From: Phycisphaerae bacterium
GTDB taxonomy: Bacteria > Planctomycetota > Phycisphaerae > Phycisphaerales > Phycisphaeraceae
Direction of reading: 5' to 3'
Assembly: GCA_030426385.1 (NCBI GenBank)
Contig: JAUHYI010000016.1
Location: forward strand, 1-64,000
Length of the DNA stretch: 64,000 bases
Under the pieces are notes generated by a model. It was not told the DNA's origin, searched no databases, and worked only from the letters and a program-made list of their open reading frames with translations. Both the position numbers and the translations under genes were made by a program. Numbering within the stretch: the stretch's first letter is position 1; each line of letters starts with the position of its first letter. This document shows, one piece after another, positions 63,574 to 64,000 of this stretch.

Positions 63574-64000
63574 ATGAATGATTCGTCCGATCGCCCAAAT
63601 ATCGTTATCTTTTTTACCGACCAGCAGCGACATGACTCCACTGGCGTTCACGGAAACCCACTCGGTTTGACGCCTAACTTTGACCGTGTGGCGCGTGAAG
63701 GTACGCACCTTGCCAACCTTTTCACTTGCCAGCCGGTTTGCGGCCCCGCACGCTCATGCCTCCAGACCGGGCAGTATGCGACAACGACCGGCGTGTGGCG
63801 AAACGGGTTTTCGCTCAAGCCCGAAGCCGAGACGCTTGCCAAGCGGTGCAACGCTGCCGGATACCGGACGGGATACTTCGGCAAATGGCACTTGGGAGAG
63901 CACGGCATCCACGGCCCGGTCGCCCCGGAACTCCGCGGGGACTATCAGGACTGGCTTGCGGCCAATGTGCTTGAAAGCACTTCCGATGCTTACCAAGTCT
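63574..64000 (+). CDS. Sulfatase (partial, C-terminus off window)
   Basis: ATG at 63574 opens a frame to the window end (142 codons): RPNIVIFFTDQQRHDSTGVH (metal Asp pair) and LFTCQPVCGPARSCLQTGQY, where C-G-P-A-R is the formylglycine motif, followed by YRTGYFGKWHLGEHGIHGPV, the conserved GKWH block. No signal peptide. It is the third sulfatase of the region and lies divergent from the one at 61617-63077, beyond the palindromic element. Confidence 0.92.
   Translation, partial: MNDSSDRPNIVIFFTDQQRHDSTGVHGNPLGLTPNFDRVAREGTHLANLFTCQPVCGPARSCLQTGQYATTTGVWRNGFSLKPEAETLAKRCNAAGYRTGYFGKWHLGEHGIHGPVAPELRGDYQDWLAANVLESTSDAYQV

Noticed and set aside
63379-63708. 109-codon minus-strand frame across the palindrome and the third sulfatase start
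   Set aside because: It covers the sulfatase's conserved N-terminus in antisense and translates the palindrome arms; no homology features.

Overview
The window looks like a chromosomal segment of a planctomycete of the Phycisphaerae type, probably marine. The reasons are many sulfatases, PEP-CTERM proteins, pilin-like 'FTLIELLVV' proteins with a late DG motif, polysaccharide-acting enzymes beside Gfo/Idh/MocA oxidoreductases and TIM-barrel sugar isomerases, and a dense load of short palindromic and tandem intergenic repeats. This placement is inference from gene content; no rRNA gene is present to confirm it.

Left part (1-27.3 kb) is mostly housekeeping. A minus-strand Fe-S assembly operon runs rrf2 regulator, sufB, sufC, sufD, sufT, sufS, sufE (sufE cut by the window edge). 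It is followed by a UgpC/MalK-type ABC ATPase, rmuC, a voltage-gated K+ channel of different base composition flanked by inverted repeats, hflX, and citramalate synthase (cimA). Upstream of cimA lies a 22-codon leader ORF with six Ile codons, followed by a minus-strand terminator whose left arm can pair with the end of the leader ORF. Next come heme A biosynthesis (ctaA-ctaB), an orphan ABC ATPase, a stand-alone CheB methylesterase, pabB, two small lipoproteins, a 51-residue protein, and an operon of a Na+/H+ antiporter-EIIA fusion, a fatty acid hydroxylase, an unknown protein and an HTTM-DCC fusion.

Middle part (27.6-37.9 kb) holds a tRNA-Arg, a DUF2264 protein with an AraC regulator, and a signalling island. 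The island has a membrane histidine kinase beside a Tat-exported solute-binding protein with no permease, and divergently a REC-kinase hybrid followed by three single-domain receivers ending at a strong terminator.

Right part (37.9-64 kb) is a polysaccharide-degradation region with two units of the same plan. In each, a sugar-type repressor (LacI, or a GntR/LacI chimera) heads a minus-strand series of PEP-CTERM protein, pilin-like protein and carbohydrate-active enzymes, and faces a plus-strand Gfo/Idh/MocA oxidoreductase plus sugar isomerase/epimerase pair. Palindromes or phased repeats that look like operators lie in both divergent gaps. Three CxPxR-type sulfatases, two tandem beta-helix proteins, an alginate-lyase-like protein, a DUF1961 protein, an acetyltransferase and a PHP-domain protein fill the rest.

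The most interesting items are the candidate Ile attenuator of cimA, the duplicated regulator/PEP-CTERM/pilin/CAZyme layout, the kinase-binding protein pair, and intergenic repeat sequence that has entered coding regions as in-frame inserts.
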